DNA from: Agapanthus africanus
Taxonomy: Eukaryota > Streptophyta > Magnoliopsida > Asparagales > Amaryllidaceae
DNA length: 64,000 nt
Direction: 5' to 3'
Assembly (NCBI GenBank): GCA_030015575.1
Contig: JASDDO010000024.1
Span: forward strand, 43,734,114-43,798,113
Part shown: piece by piece, positions 31,888-44,643 of the stretch
How positions within the stretch are numbered: the stretch's first letter is position 1
Layout: every line of letters begins with the position of its first letter
The notes under the pieces: model-generated
What the model was told of the DNA's origin: nothing
Databases searched by the model: none
What the model saw: only the letters and a program-made list of their open reading frames with translations
Translations under genes and position numbers: made by a program

Positions 31888-34700
31888 CACGTTCCCAAGT
31901 TGATTCTCCGTGCGAACGATTCCCTTATGAAATAAGTACTAGTGTGATAACTTTGCTCTTGAGAACCTTTTCTCTTCGATCTACAATCGCCATCGGTCGT
32001 TCTTCGTATGTCAAGTCCTCCCTTACTGTCAGCTCCGAGTGATCTAGCACGTGCGTCTCATCTCGAACATAATTACGGAGTTGAGATACATGGAACACGT
32101 CATGAACACTCGCCAAGGATGGTGGTAAAGCTAATCGATAATCTATCTCTCCAACATGCTCGATAATACCGAAAGACCCCATGAATCGAGAACTAATCTT
32201 TCCTCGACTACCAAATCGAATCACTCATCTGGTCGGTGATATTTTCAGGAATAGAAGATCACCAACTGCGAAATCCAGAGGTCTTCGCCCTGTATCGTCC
32301 AAATTTTCTGTCGATCTTGTGTTGCCTTCATATGATTTCGGATCGTATTAACTTTCTTCACGGTTTGCACAATAAGATCCGGTCCCAATAATCTTCTTTC
32401 TCCAATATCTTCCCAACAGACGGGCGAGCGACACATACGACCATATAATGCTTCCAATAGAGCCATCTGTATAGTCGTCTGAAAACTGTTATTATACGAA
32501 AACTCCACCAAGTGCAAATGATCCTCCCATGAACCCTTAAAGTCTAACATGCATGCTCTCAACATATCTTTTAGAGTTTGGATCGTTCTTTCTGACTGAC
32601 CATCTGTCTGGGGATGATAGGCTCCTATAGACTCCTCTAAAAGTGCGATAAGAATTGGGTATCACGATCGGAAACGATGCTCACAGGTACTCCATGAAAT
32701 CTTACCATCTCCTGCATGTACCGTTCTGCCAAACCTTCCGTCGACTGACAAACTCAAAACGGTATGAAATGGGCTACCTTAGTCAATCGATCAACAATCA
32801 CCCAAACTGCATTATTTCCCTTTGGATTCCACGGTAAAGTTGTCATGAAATCCATGGTTATATGTTCCCACTTTCACTGAGGAATTAAAAGTAGTTGCAA
32901 TAAACCTGCTACCCCTTGATGTTCAGCCTTGACTTGTTGACACACCAAGCACTTCGATACATAGCGGGCAATCTCTATTTTCATGCCTTCCCACCAGAAA
33001 TGTTGTCGTAGATCTTGGTACATCTTTGTGCCTCCCGGATATATGGAATATGCGGAACTATGCGCCTCCTTCATAACTTCTTCATGAATATCTCTTTTCG
33101 GCACACACAAGCGGCTTCCATATCGTAACGAACCATATTCATGATTCGACAAGTCCATTCGAAGTCCCGCTTCTACATGTTCTCAAAACTTCTTCAATCT
33201 TAGATCGTGCAACTGCGCTGCTTTAATATTATCGATCCGGGACGACTGTACTTGCAATTGCATCAACTTCCCCGAAGAATACGGTAATACGATCTCCAAC
33301 TTGAATCTCTAGAAATCATCTATAAGCTCCTTCTGTGCAGTCAACATCCGTATTGCTGGCAACCGACTTAGATAATCCGGCACTACATTAACTTTCCCCA
33401 GATGGTACTTTAGATCAAGATCATAGTCAGCCATCAACTCCAACCATCTACGCTACCTCATGTTGAGTTCTTTCTGGGTGAACACGTACTTCAGGCTCTT
33501 GTGATTGATAAATACCTCTTCCTTTTCGCCCAATAAATAGTGTCTCCAAATCTTCAAAGTGAAAATCACTGCTGCTAGCTCCAAATCATGAGTTGGGTAG
33601 TTCTTCTCGTTAGTCTTCAATTGTCTCGACGCGTAGGCTATAATCTTTCCATTCTGCATTAGAACACATTCCAAGCTTTTTCCAGATGCGTCGCTGTGAA
33701 TAACCAACCCTCCGGAACTGTCTGGCACTGTCAAGATAGGAACGATGGTCAATCTTTGCTTCAACGCTTCGAACGCTGATGCACATTTCTCCATCCATAC
33801 GAACGGTACCTCCTTTCACGTTAGCATGGTCAATGGTTCAGCGATTCGAGCGAAATTGTCAACGAACCTTCTATAATATCAAGCGAGCCTAAGAAAACAT
33901 CGGATCTCCGCTACGTTCTTTGGAATTGGCCAATCGTGAACTGCTACAATCTTTTCAGGATCAACGATTTTTCCATCTCTGGATACGACATGACCCAAAA
34001 ACTTCACTTCTTCGAGCCAAAACTCGCACTTGCTCATTTTAGCATATAACCTTTCTTGCCTCAACGTTTGCAATGCGATCTTCAAGTGTTCTGCATACTC
34101 TTCTTTGCTCCTCGAATAGACCAGAATATCGTCAATAAACACTACTATAAACTGGTCCAAATACGGTGAAATGATTCGGTTCATCAAGTCCATAAATATC
34201 ACTGGTGCGTTCGTGACTCCGAATGGCACCACTAAGTACTCGTAATGCCCATATCGAATTCGGAACGCCGTCTTGCAAATATCTTCTGATTTTACTCGAA
34301 CATGATAATATCCGAATCATAAATCCAGCTTCAAGAATATCCTCGTGCCACTGAGTTGATCGAATAATTCACCGATGCAATGGATCAGGTACTTATTCTT
34401 AATAGTCACCCGGTTTAATTCTCGATGGTCGATGCACATCCGTCATGTGCCATCTTTCTTCTTGACTAGAAGAACTGGAGCTCCCCAGGGTGAACTACTA
34501 CTCTGAATCCAACCCTTCTCTTGCAATTCGGCAACTTGTTTCTTTACCTCTTCTAGTTCCACCGGTGCCATTGGATAATAAGCCTTTGAAATTGGTGTTG
34601 CTACAAGAATAAAATCAATCGCAAACTCCACATCTCGTTTAGACGGTAAACTCGAGACACATCCATGAAATCCCGAACTGCTATCAGCGCTTCATCTGCA
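31888..34700 (-). pseudogene. gypsy-A pol (RT, RNase H, integrase)
   Basis: Reverse-strand fragments in order: pre-RT and RT start ([33 protein letters not shown]), RT core with [13 protein letters not shown], Ty3 RNase H ([31 protein letters not shown]), integrase zinc region ([12 protein letters not shown]...CLVCQQ, where the second His is Tyr), the region VEFSYNNSFQTTIQMALLEA, and the post-integrase GSFGIIEHVG...YRLALPPSL and FHVSQLRNYVRDETHVLD. At least six frameshifts or stops separate the pieces. A TAA at 31925-31927 lies just before the chromodomain-like GNRSHGESTWERE, where Tat-A cuts the gene. Tekay-B has a TAA at the same codon. Confidence 0.85.
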
Positions 34701-35394
34701 ACTTGATTATGAACTCCACCCTTCAGTAAACGGTTCCCTTCATCATGAATTTGCAAGTTTGTTTTAAGACTTATGGGTTATTAGCCCACCACTCTTCCGC
34801 TGCGCTATTCTGATAATTTGAGGCGGGTTCGTCGGAACTCCTCAAAACATCTTACATTTGAACGGTCTTTGAAGCAGTCTGTACTACTGTAATCAAAAGC
34901 TTCTCTTGTATTTCTCCTTGTTCTTCGAAACACAGACGAATAGGTCACTACGGGACAAGGGGAAAGATACAACGCGGTTGTTGGATCCAAGCTTGCGATA
35001 AAACATAAACTGGTAAGCAATGAAACCTGGAGAAACAAAGTAGTGCAATGAACATAAGTCAAGAAAATAGGATCGAAATACGACTCCAGGTTACCAAAAT
35101 AGAGTACCGCATTGTAACCATACCGTGATATATAGTTACAATCACATAACTCCATTCAAGTCGCCCAAATCCTACTATCAGAATCGAAAGAATAAGAAAG
35201 GAGAAACAATAAGGAATCATGAGGATTCCAAGTTGAGATGCAAAGTCATTAAGGGAAAGATAAGATTCAAGAATTTGAACGACAAGACAATAATGTGGTA
35301 GGACATGTTCTAAATTCCGGATTTGTTGATTAGTGTATTGGGTTCAATACTCAACTACAAAAAGAATCAAACCCGATTAATCCTAAATCCTATA
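34701..35394 (-). other. gypsy-A internal region lacking gag
   Basis: Homology to Tekay-B ends in the pre-RT region and resumes just before the primer site (GATTAGTGTATTGGGTTCAA, 35330). Gag and protease, about 1.3 kb in Tekay-B, are missing. The intervening sequence shows no recognisable gene. Confidence 0.65.
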
Positions 35395-35406
35395 GCTCTA
35401 ATACCA
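35395..35406 (-). promoter_or_regulatory. gypsy-A primer-binding site (tRNA-iMet)
   Basis: In element sense TGGTATTAGAGC, one change from the initiator-tRNA-Met site TGGTATCAGAGC, 9 nt inside the LTR. Confidence 0.85.
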
Positions 35407-35415
35407 AACAAACTC

Positions 35416-38248
35416 TGTCACGCCCCGTTTCCCAAAGTGCGCTAACTACGGCACGTGACAAAGCCAACCATACTACCTGTAGATAGGAATCATCCCTCCA
35501 CGGTCATATTACGGTTGTCTATAGGATATTAAGAACAGTAAAGTATAAAGGGTATCAATTACATGTCCATTTGCCAAAATAAAAAAGTCAATAAAATGTA
35601 TAAGCTGAAACGAATTAATATTCAATAAACAACATCTGAAAATACGTCCCAATATGGGCTCACATCAAGAAATAAAAGTGTGGAAAATAACTAAACTAAG
35701 CATCACTAAACTCAATTCCTCACTGCTCGGCTTGATAGCTAAAGTACTCTTGTTCAGCCAGCGAAAGAGATAGAGGAATTGGGCCATGAAAAATCCAGAC
35801 GTCAGTGCGTCATAATACCAAAACAGTAGTAATAACCAGGATGTAACAATATAGGTAAACGTGAATATAAATCAACAAAATAAATATAAACAGTGAGGTA
35901 CGTGTGTGCATGTGATGTGTAACCTAAAACTGGGCTTCTAGGTTATCTATACTAAAGTCTATGAAATCAATTAATGTAATCCTCATCGTAACCCATCAAT
36001 CTATGCCCCGTTCATTCCCTATGGGACCACGGTAACAGGATTATTTCGTAACGCCCTGAAAAAAGGCAAACAGGATATTCCGTAACGCCTGGAAAAACGA
36101 CAAACATGTAATTATTTCGTAACGCCCGGAAAAACGGCATACAGGTTATTCCGTAACGCCCAGAGAAATGGCAAACAGGATATTCCGTAACGCCTGGAAA
36201 AATGGCAAACATGTAATAATCGCCTTTTGAGTTACGCTTTGGACACATTCTTGATTTCCCCTTTACCCCTAGCTTTGTGTTCAAGTCAGGTATTGCCAAG
36301 ATAGATCTAATACCAACACAGGATCAAGCAGGTACAGGTTTTCGTCTATGTAGACAACAGGTTACGTCCGTCAGGACAACACGTCAATATTGTTGGCATT
36401 AGTAACAAGATCCATGTAACAAGTAAGTAGTGTGTCGTGAACCTGTTAGGTGATGCATATGCATCAACTAGATATCCAATGTAAACTGTAACGAATATCG
36501 AAATACGGTTAATGCACGGATGTACATGTATCAATCTGTGATAACCTTTTATAAGTCCATGACTACATATGATGTACATTAAAAAGCACATTGTACAAAT
36601 AGAATACTAATATGATATAATAAGGTTCCGACATGCAACTAGATATTCAATTGTCAGTGCGGATACGAACGGATATCGAAAAACGGTAATTATATAACAT
36701 TGGATGCATAATATAACACGTGTATTATTTTTATTCATATATAAATAGATATACTATAAAATAGCATGTTGCAAAATAAACTTGCCTGATCGGATCTCAC
36801 GACGGGGTACGTGCGTCACATTCAACGTCGGATAAACGTCGCGATGCAGACCACGCTCGCACTAGACTGGACCTGGCTAAACAAAGACTTGACCAAGCTG
36901 GATGGTAATGATGACCGGGTCTCCCAGATCGTCGGCGACGTGCGCGACTCTGGCGACGGCCAAGAATAGAAAAGAAAAGAGAGAAAGAAAGAAAAAGAAG
37001 AAGAAAGAAAGAAGAAAAGAAGGAGAATAGTGGGGGTGTGGTTTAGCTTGGCGTTCTGGGACAGAGGAGGCAAGGGGGTGATGACAGTGGGGTGTCGAAG
37101 GCGATGGGTAACGGCGACAGTGGGTTGCCGAGGGTTGCCGAGGGTTACTGGGTGCTCGGGTTCTTGGTTGCAGGGATTTGTGGTCGGAGAAAAGGAGAAG
37201 AGAGGAGGTGGAGGTGAGGTGAAAGGTGACGGCGATGAGGTGGTGAAGTGATCGGTGGTGGAGGTGATGGAGTTTCTGGTGTTGGGTTCTTGGTGCTCAG
37301 GGTTTGGTGGGTGCTCGGGAAGGTTGCTGGGATGGAGAGGGAGATGAGATGAAGAAGGTGACGTGGTCGGGGTGCTGTTGTCGAAGAGATCGGCGGTGAG
37401 GGAGAAAGTCGAGGTCAGGGTTTTCTTGGGTTGTGGGTATTGGGTTCACGGGTGAAGCCACTGGGGGGTCGTGGTGGTAGCGTTGAGTGCTCGGGAGAAG
37501 AGAGAGGGTGACGAGGTGGTCGAGGGCGAGGGAATTGTGAGGTTGGGATGGTCGGCGACGAGGGCTAGGACTCGGCTAGGGTTAGGGCGTGGGTTCTCAC
37601 GGAGAGAGGTGAAAACAAAGGAAAAATATTGAGGAGAGAGAGAGAGGTGTTGCGATAGTTTAATTAGGGTGTGTGTGTGTGTGTATCAGTTGAGAGAGAG
37701 AGAGACTAGCGAGGATTAGAGAGAGAGAGACAGAGTGTAGAAAGAGAGAGATGTGAGGAAAATATATTATTAGTTATTTAAAAATATATTTATATATATT
37801 ATGTATAATATAAACTGTTAAGGTTTTATAAAATATTATAATATATATTCTTGGATTTATAGCTAATATCAAATATACCCCGAAAAATGCCCGGGTTCTA
37901 TCTAAAAATCTAGTTTTAAAATACGAATAATACACGTGTCAGTTAAAACTATAATGCGACATCCGGTTAGATAAAATGCATACCTCCAAGAATGGATACA
38001 CGTAAAAACACGTAGCGACCCAAACGAGTCTGTTTCATCAAACTGGACATGAACACGATGTTTGGATGCACTCACAAGATATGGGGTATGATACAGGCCA
38101 TGCTAGGTATTTAAAAATATTATTTGACTATTATATGTATTATTTGAAAAAATATGCAAATACTAAAGTATGATATATGTGTATACCAAATCTAGATGTG
38201 CACGAATCTTTCGTACTAGCAAAGATATGAAGTAATCCAGAACCAAGA
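35416..38248 (-). repeat. gypsy-A 5' LTR, larger part
   Basis: In plus coordinates starts TGTCACGCCCCG, like Tekay-B. It is interrupted at 38248 by Tekay-B and continues at 49242. Contains short tandem repeats (36030-36215), GA-rich tracts (36965-37025, 37630-37745) and a GT run (37670-37684). Reading frames inside are low-complexity and not genes. Confidence 0.82.
36030..36215. repeat. 36-39-bp tandem repeats in the gypsy-A LTR
   Basis: Five or so copies of ATTCCGTAACGCCTGGAAAA followed by ATGGCAAACAGG-like sequence. They lie where Tekay-B has an unrelated 60-bp repeat. Confidence 0.85.
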
Positions 38249-41200
38249 TATCATGCCCCGCTTCTCAGAGTGCGCTAAGATCGGCACGTGACAGAGCCAA
38301 CCATGCTACCTGTGGCTAGGAAACATCCCTCCACAGTCACATTACGGTTGTCTAGAGATATCAAGAACAGGAAAAATAAAAGAACTATCTAGTACATGTC
38401 CATGAGCCAGAAATAACGAGTCAAGAAATAATATGCGGAAGCAATAAATCCAAGTAACAATAACAATCTGGAAAGTATGTCCCATAATACGGGCTCACAT
38501 CAGGAATGGAAAAATACTGAAAGAAAGCTAAACTAAACTACTAACAGGTCTTCACTGCTCGGCCTGTTGATCGAGATACACCTGAACGGCCTGCGACAGA
38601 GATAGAGGATCTGGGCCATAAAAAATCCAGACGTCAGTGCGTCATGATATCAAACAATAATATATGAATAGGATACACGAGACATGCAGGCACGAATCAT
38701 AACAGTAACATGAATGTAATAAGTAAACACGGATATAGAATAGTGAAGTGTATCAATATATGTAACATGCAGTGATCAATCTAAACTGTGCTACTGGGTT
38801 ATCTATTCTAAAGTTGTTTGAAATCAATTAATGTAATCCTCTATGTAACTCAAAGGATATGTCCCGTTATCCCCCGAGACTACGGATCAGGTAATGGGAG
38901 TCATGAATGACTCTGTCCCGTTATCCCTCGGGACCACGGATCAAGTAAGAATCACGAATGATTCTGTCCTGTTATCCCCCGGGACCACGGATCAAGTAAT
39001 ACCCTTGTAAGCTACACTTTAGTTTACACTTTTAATTTCCCCATACCCCCAAGGTTATGTGTTCAAGTCAGGTATTGATAAATCTGGAGCTAATGCCAAC
39101 ACAGGATCAAGCAGGTACATGTTTGTCTAAATAGACAACAGGATATGTCCGTAGAGACAACAGGTCAAGATTGCCGGCATTAGTAAAAAGATCAGGTATC
39201 AAGTCAAGCAGTGGTATATCAAGTCATGACAGGTAGTGCACAGGTATCAAGCGAATGCTCATAATAAAACTGTAGTAGTACGGATGCACGATAAAAGCAT
39301 GGATGCACGAATATTTATCGGGGGTTACATCATGACTATGTAGGATGCACATTTTCAAGCATGAGGTATCACTACAATAATAACATGAATTAATATGATC
39401 TATAGATGCGGTTATATATATTTTAAATGATATGGATGCAAACGGGTATCCGAAAATAGTAAAACTTCAGTATGGATGTACAATGTGATGAACGGGTAAC
39501 ATTTCACTCATATGGATGGATAATACTATACCTAGCATATAGCAAGATGATTTAGCATATGACTAGATATGTAAATAAAAATACGGGTGCACACGGACGT
39601 CATACAACAGTAAAATGATAAACTGGTAAATGCAAGATGTACAACTAAACACTATGAGATGTAAATATTCCATTAGGTTCAGTATATTGTAATATAGTAT
39701 GTAACAAGATAGGTTTGCATGCACTAGATGTGAAATAACCCGTACGGATGCATACGGATGTCGTAAAACTGTAAAACTAAACATGGGATGCATGATTTAA
39801 AATACAAGTGTTATATTTATTCAAATAGATGTAAATACAGTAACATAGCATGTAGCAAGATAAACTTGCCTCGATGGATCACGAAACGGATACGCACGGC
39901 ACGTCCGACGTCGGTAAAACGTCGCAACGCACGCACGGAAACGCGGGACGGGTCCAAGCAATGCAAGAGGGTGATCGCACAGGTAAGGTACGTCCACGGG
40001 GTCGTCTGGAACGGCACCGATGCGACGTCCGGCGACGTTAAAACAAGATTCAAGAAAAAATAAAGAAAAGAAAAGAAGAAGAGGAAGAAGAAGAGGGAAG
40101 GGTGAGGCTTACTGGGTTTTAGGTGTTCTGTGGTTTCAGAAAGGAGGTGCTGGTGTGGCGGAGAGGTGGTCGTCGGCGGTGGAGGTTAGAGGAGCTAGGG
40201 TTAGGTTAGGGTTTTGGGCTCTGGTGTTGTTGTTGGCTGGGGTTTGGTGTAGGAGGGAGAAGGGAAAAAGAGAAGGAGGAGGTGATGAAGGTGGAAGCGA
40301 GAGGAGGAGGTGATCGGCGGCAATGGAGGTGTGCAGGGTGGTGATGGGTTCTCGGGTGGTGCAGGGTGCAGGGAAAGGAGGAGGAGGAAGAAGAAGACGA
40401 CGACGACGACGACGAGGAGTAGGTGATGAGGTGGAGGTGGTGACGATGTCGAGTTTAGAAGGCAGAGGAGGCTAGGTCTAGGGTTAGGGTTTCGTTTTTG
40501 TGGGTTCTCGTGGCGAGGAGCTCAGGGTTTTTTATAGAAAAGAAGAGGAGAGAAAGAAGGAAGGTGACGCTAAGGCCTCGGGGAGGTGACCACACTCGAG
40601 AAAGCTACAGGGATCACGAGAGGAGTGAGAGAGAGGGTGCGAGAGGAGAGAGAAAGAAGAGAGAGAGAGACAGCGGGGGAGAAAGAGAGAGAGAGAGAGA
40701 AAGAGAAGGAGAGAGGAGAGAGAAAGAGTGGGTTTGGGTTGTTAAAAAAATAGGCTAGGATTTTATTTAAAAATTTTGTTAGTTAAATTAAATTTTAAAC
40801 TGTCGATTTTAATAAAGATATTATATTTAATAAAATTTGAATTTTGGCGTGATACAAAAATAATCCAAAACACGCCCGGGTCGGGTCTAAAAATTCAGTT
40901 TCAAAATATGAAAAATATATGCGACGACCAAAACTAAAAATGAATGACCGAGTAACGAAAATGCATACCCCCAAGAACGGATGCACGTACGTGCGCATAG
41001 CCATCCAAACAAGTCTGTTTCACTGAACGGGACGAGAACAAGATACGCGGATGCTACCGCAGGGTTAGGGGTAACAAGCAGGCCATGCAATGTATTTTTA
41101 AAATATTTTACGTGACTTAAAAATGTTAAACTGTAAAATGCAAATGCCAGATAAAATACCAGTATGCAGGATGTATGAAAGTGCACAAGTCTACGTAACA

Positions 41201-41374
41201 AGTCAGAATAAACCATAAACATGAATCAAATAGGTTTCAAGAATGCGGGTCGGGTCGGATGCAAATACAAATGTCAAAAATATTATCCGCACCCAAAACA
41301 CAGTAAATCAAGAAAATACCATAAATAAGTAGATACTTGAACTGGAATTGATATAAATGAACTAGGGTGTTACA
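38249..41374 (-). repeat. Tekay-B 3' LTR
   Basis: 3,126 bp. Its outer edge reads TATCATGCC where the other LTR reads TGTCACGCC, so the terminal dinucleotide is mutated. The inner edge is GTGTTACA. Holds a 60-bp tandem repeat, three to four short GA-rich arrays (40060-40110, 40630-40730) and a (GAC)n run near 40396. Confidence 0.92.
38866..39002. repeat. Tandem repeat in the Tekay-B 3' LTR
   Basis: Three copies of TGTCCCGTTATCCCCCGGGA + CCACGGATCAAGTAA spaced about 60 bp. The other LTR has the same array at about 46719-46860. Confidence 0.88.
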
Positions 41375-41445
41375 TTATACCCAACTACAAAAAGAATTTC
41401 GTCCTCGAAATTCCCAAGAACAAGAAAAGAAAAACAATCATGAAA

Positions 41446-44400
41446 CTACAGGAAGAGATCTGGAAACTTCTGTTGAATTTCGTCTTCTCGTACCCAAGTC
41501 GATTCTCCATGCGAGCGATTTCCCTAAGAAACAAGTACGAGAGGGATAACCTTGTTCTTAAGGACCTTTTCTCTTCGATCAATAATCGACATCAGGCGTT
41601 CCTCAAAGGTTAAATCCTCTCTTACAGTCAGCTCCGAATGATCCAGCACGTGTGTTTCATCTCGAACATACTTACGGAGTTGAGATACGTGAAACACGTC
41701 ATGAACATTCGCCAAAGATTGTGGTAAAGCCAATCGATAAGCCACTTCTCCAACACGCTCCAAAATCTCGAAAGGCCCCACGAATCGAGAACTAAGCTTG
41801 CCTCGACTCCCAAAATGAATCACTCCCCTAGTCGGTGATATCTTCAAGAATACAAGATCACCAACAACGAACTCTAGAGGTCTTCTCGATGTATCGGCCC
41901 AACTCTTCTGTCGATCTCGCGCTGCCTTCATGTGATTCCAGATAGTATTAACCTTCTCTACTGTTTGCACGATCAAATCCGGTCCCAACAATCTTCGTTC
42001 TCCAACATCGTCCCAACAAACGGGTGAGCGACACTTGCGACCATATAATGCTTCGAATGGAGCCATCTGAATAGTCGCCTGGAAGCTGTTATTGTAAGAA
42101 AACTCCACCAAGTGTAGATGATCCTCTCATGAACCCTTGAAATCCAACATGCAAGCTCTCAACATGTCTTCAAGAGTTTGGATCGTTCTCTCCGACTGGC
42201 CATCTGTCTGAGGATGATAAACTGTGCTAAACTTCAATCGCGTCCCCAAACTTTCCTGTAAACTCCTCCAGAAGTGCGATAAGGATCGGGTGTCACGATC
42301 GGACATGATGCTCACAGGTACTCCATGTAATCTCACAATCTCCTGCATGTACCGTTCCGCCAACGCTTCCGTTGATTGACCAACTCGAAATGGTATGAAA
42401 TGAGCTGCCTTGGTCAATCGATCAACCATCACCCAAACTGCATTGTTGCCCTTTGGACTCCGGGGTAAAGCTGTCACGAAATCCATGGTTATATGTTCCC
42501 ACTTCCATTGAGGAATCGGAAGTGGTTGCAATAAACCAGCAACCCTTTGATGTTCAGCCTTAACTTGCTGACACACCAAGCATTTCGCTACAAAGCGAGC
42601 AATCTCCCTTTTCATGCCTTCCCACCAGAAATGCTGTCTTAGATCGCGGTACATCTTCGTGCTTACTGGATGTACGGAATATGCGGAACTGTGCGCCTCC
42701 TTCATAACTTCTTTGCGAATATCTCCTTTTGGCACACACAAACGGCTACCATATCGCAACGAACCATCTTCATGAATCAACAAGTCCGTTCGAAGTCCAG
42801 CTTCAAACTGTTCTCGAAACTTCTGCAATCTTTGGTCCTGTGACTGCGCTGCTTTAATATTATCGATTAACGACGACTGTACTTGCAGCTGCTTCAACTG
42901 TCCCAAAAAATGCGGTATCACGATCTCCAACTCGAATCTTCGAAAATCTTCAATAAGCTCCTTCTGTGTAGTCAACATCCGAATTGCTGGCAACCGACTA
43001 AGCGCATCCGGCACAACATTAACTTTCCCCAGATGGTACTTAAGATCAAGATCGCAGTCAGCCATCAGCTCAAACCATCTTCGCTGCCTCATGTTAAGCT
43101 CTTTCTGTGTGAACACATACTTTAGGCTTTTGTGATCGGTGAATACTTCGACCCTTTCGCCCAATAAGTAGTGTCTCCAAATCTTCAAAGCGAAAATCAC
43201 TGCTGCAAGCTCCAAATCATGAGTTGGGTAATTCTTCTCATGGGTATTCAACTGTCTCGATGCGTAAGCTATAACCTTCCCATACTGCATCAAAACACAT
43301 CCCAAACCTTTCCCAGATGCGTCGCTGTGAATCACCAATCCTCCGGAACTGTCTGGTACGGTCAAAATAGGAGCGGTAATCAATCTCTTCTTCAACGCCT
43401 CAAAAGCTGGCGCACACTTATCCGTCCATACAAATGGTACTTCCTTACGCGTAAGCTTGGTCAAAGGCTCAGCCAAATGAGCAAAATTCTCCACGAACCT
43501 TCTGTAATATCCGGCAAGTCCAAGTAAACTTTTGATCTCTGTTACGTTCTTCGGAATCGGCCAATCTCGAACTGCTGCAATCTTCTCGGGATCAACGGGG
43601 ATTCCATCTCCGGATACGACATGCCCCAAAAACTTCACTTCTTCAAGCCAAAACTCGCACTTGCTCATCTTTGCATACAATCTTTCTTGCCTCAATGTCT
43701 GCAGTACGATCTTCAAGTGTTCTGCATGCTCTTCTATGCTCCTGGAGTAGACCAGAATATCATCGATGAACACCACTATAAACTGGTCCAAGAACGGTGA
43801 AAAGATTCGGTTCATCAAGTCCATAAATATCGCCGATGCATTCGTGACTCCGAATGGCATCACTAAATACTCGTAATGTCCATACCGAGTTCGGAACGCA
43901 GTCTTGCAAATATCTTCTAATTTAACTCGGACCTGATGATATCCGGATCGCAAATCCAGCTTCGAGAATACCCTCGCGCCACTAAGCTGCTCGAACAATT
44001 CGCCAATGCGAGGGATCGGGTACTTGTTCTTAATAGTCACCCGGTTTAATTCTCGATAATCGATGCACATCCTCCTTATGCCATCTTTCTTCTTTACTAA
44101 AAGAACTGGAGCTCCCCAAGGTGAATTACTGCTGCGAATCCAACCCTTCTCAAGTAATTCGGTAACCTGCTTCTTGACTTCTTCCAACTCCACTGGTGCC
44201 ATTGGATAGTACGCTTTTGAGATTGGCGCTGCATCAGGAACAAGATTGATCGCGAACTCCACATCTCGTTTTGGCGGTAAACCCGAGATGTCCTCGAACA
44301 CGTCCATGAATTCTCGAACTACAGCTGACGCTTCCTCCTTATCAACTTCCATTGATGAAAGAACATTGTTTTTCGGCCTAGCCCTAAACTCGACTGACCC

Positions 44401-44643
44401 GACAGAACTGCTTCCTCCAGCAAAAACAAACTCTGGATGTTCAGGAATCTGGAAAATCACTTTCTTTGCCCTACAATCAATATGAGCGTGGAAAGTGCCG
44501 AGAAAATCCATTCCCAAGACAACTTCATAACTGCCGGTATCAATCACCAAGAAATCTGCAAATAACTCCCATCCACAAACAACAACTGAACAATCCTTAC
44601 ATTCTCTACTAGCTATGATCTTCCCATTCTAAGTGTGTATGTC
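41446..44643 (-). pseudogene. Tekay-B pol: protease end, RT, RNase H, integrase, chromodomain-like tail
   Basis: One frame with gag. In order: protease end [19 protein letters not shown] with [25 protein letters not shown] and [11 protein letters not shown]; Ty3 RNase H with its catalytic Asp-Glu-Asp in HSDASG, DLELAA and FTDHKSL; integrase zinc region HSSAYSVHP...CLVCQQ, catalytic Asp in [10 protein letters not shown] and SIMSDRDT, and Glu in DGQSERTIQ; then GPFEILERVGEVAYRLALP and VFHVSQLRKYV. A chromodomain-like tail, GNRSHGESTWVREDEIQQKF, ends at 41446. Stops: TAG 44629-44631, TGA 42127-42129 (a Trp codon in KGSWEDH), TAA 41524-41526 before the tail. No frameshift. Integrase with such tails can target chromatin marks. 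Confidence 0.93.

Noticed and set aside
34805..35155. 116-codon minus-strand frame in gypsy-A
   Set aside because: No similarity to gag or protease; position suggests noncoding remains after gag loss.
40020..40758. Arg/Glu/Gly-rich reading frames in the Tekay-B LTR (also 47893-48612)
   Set aside because: Low-complexity GA-rich sequence in LTRs; the two LTR copies differ by indels that break the frames.
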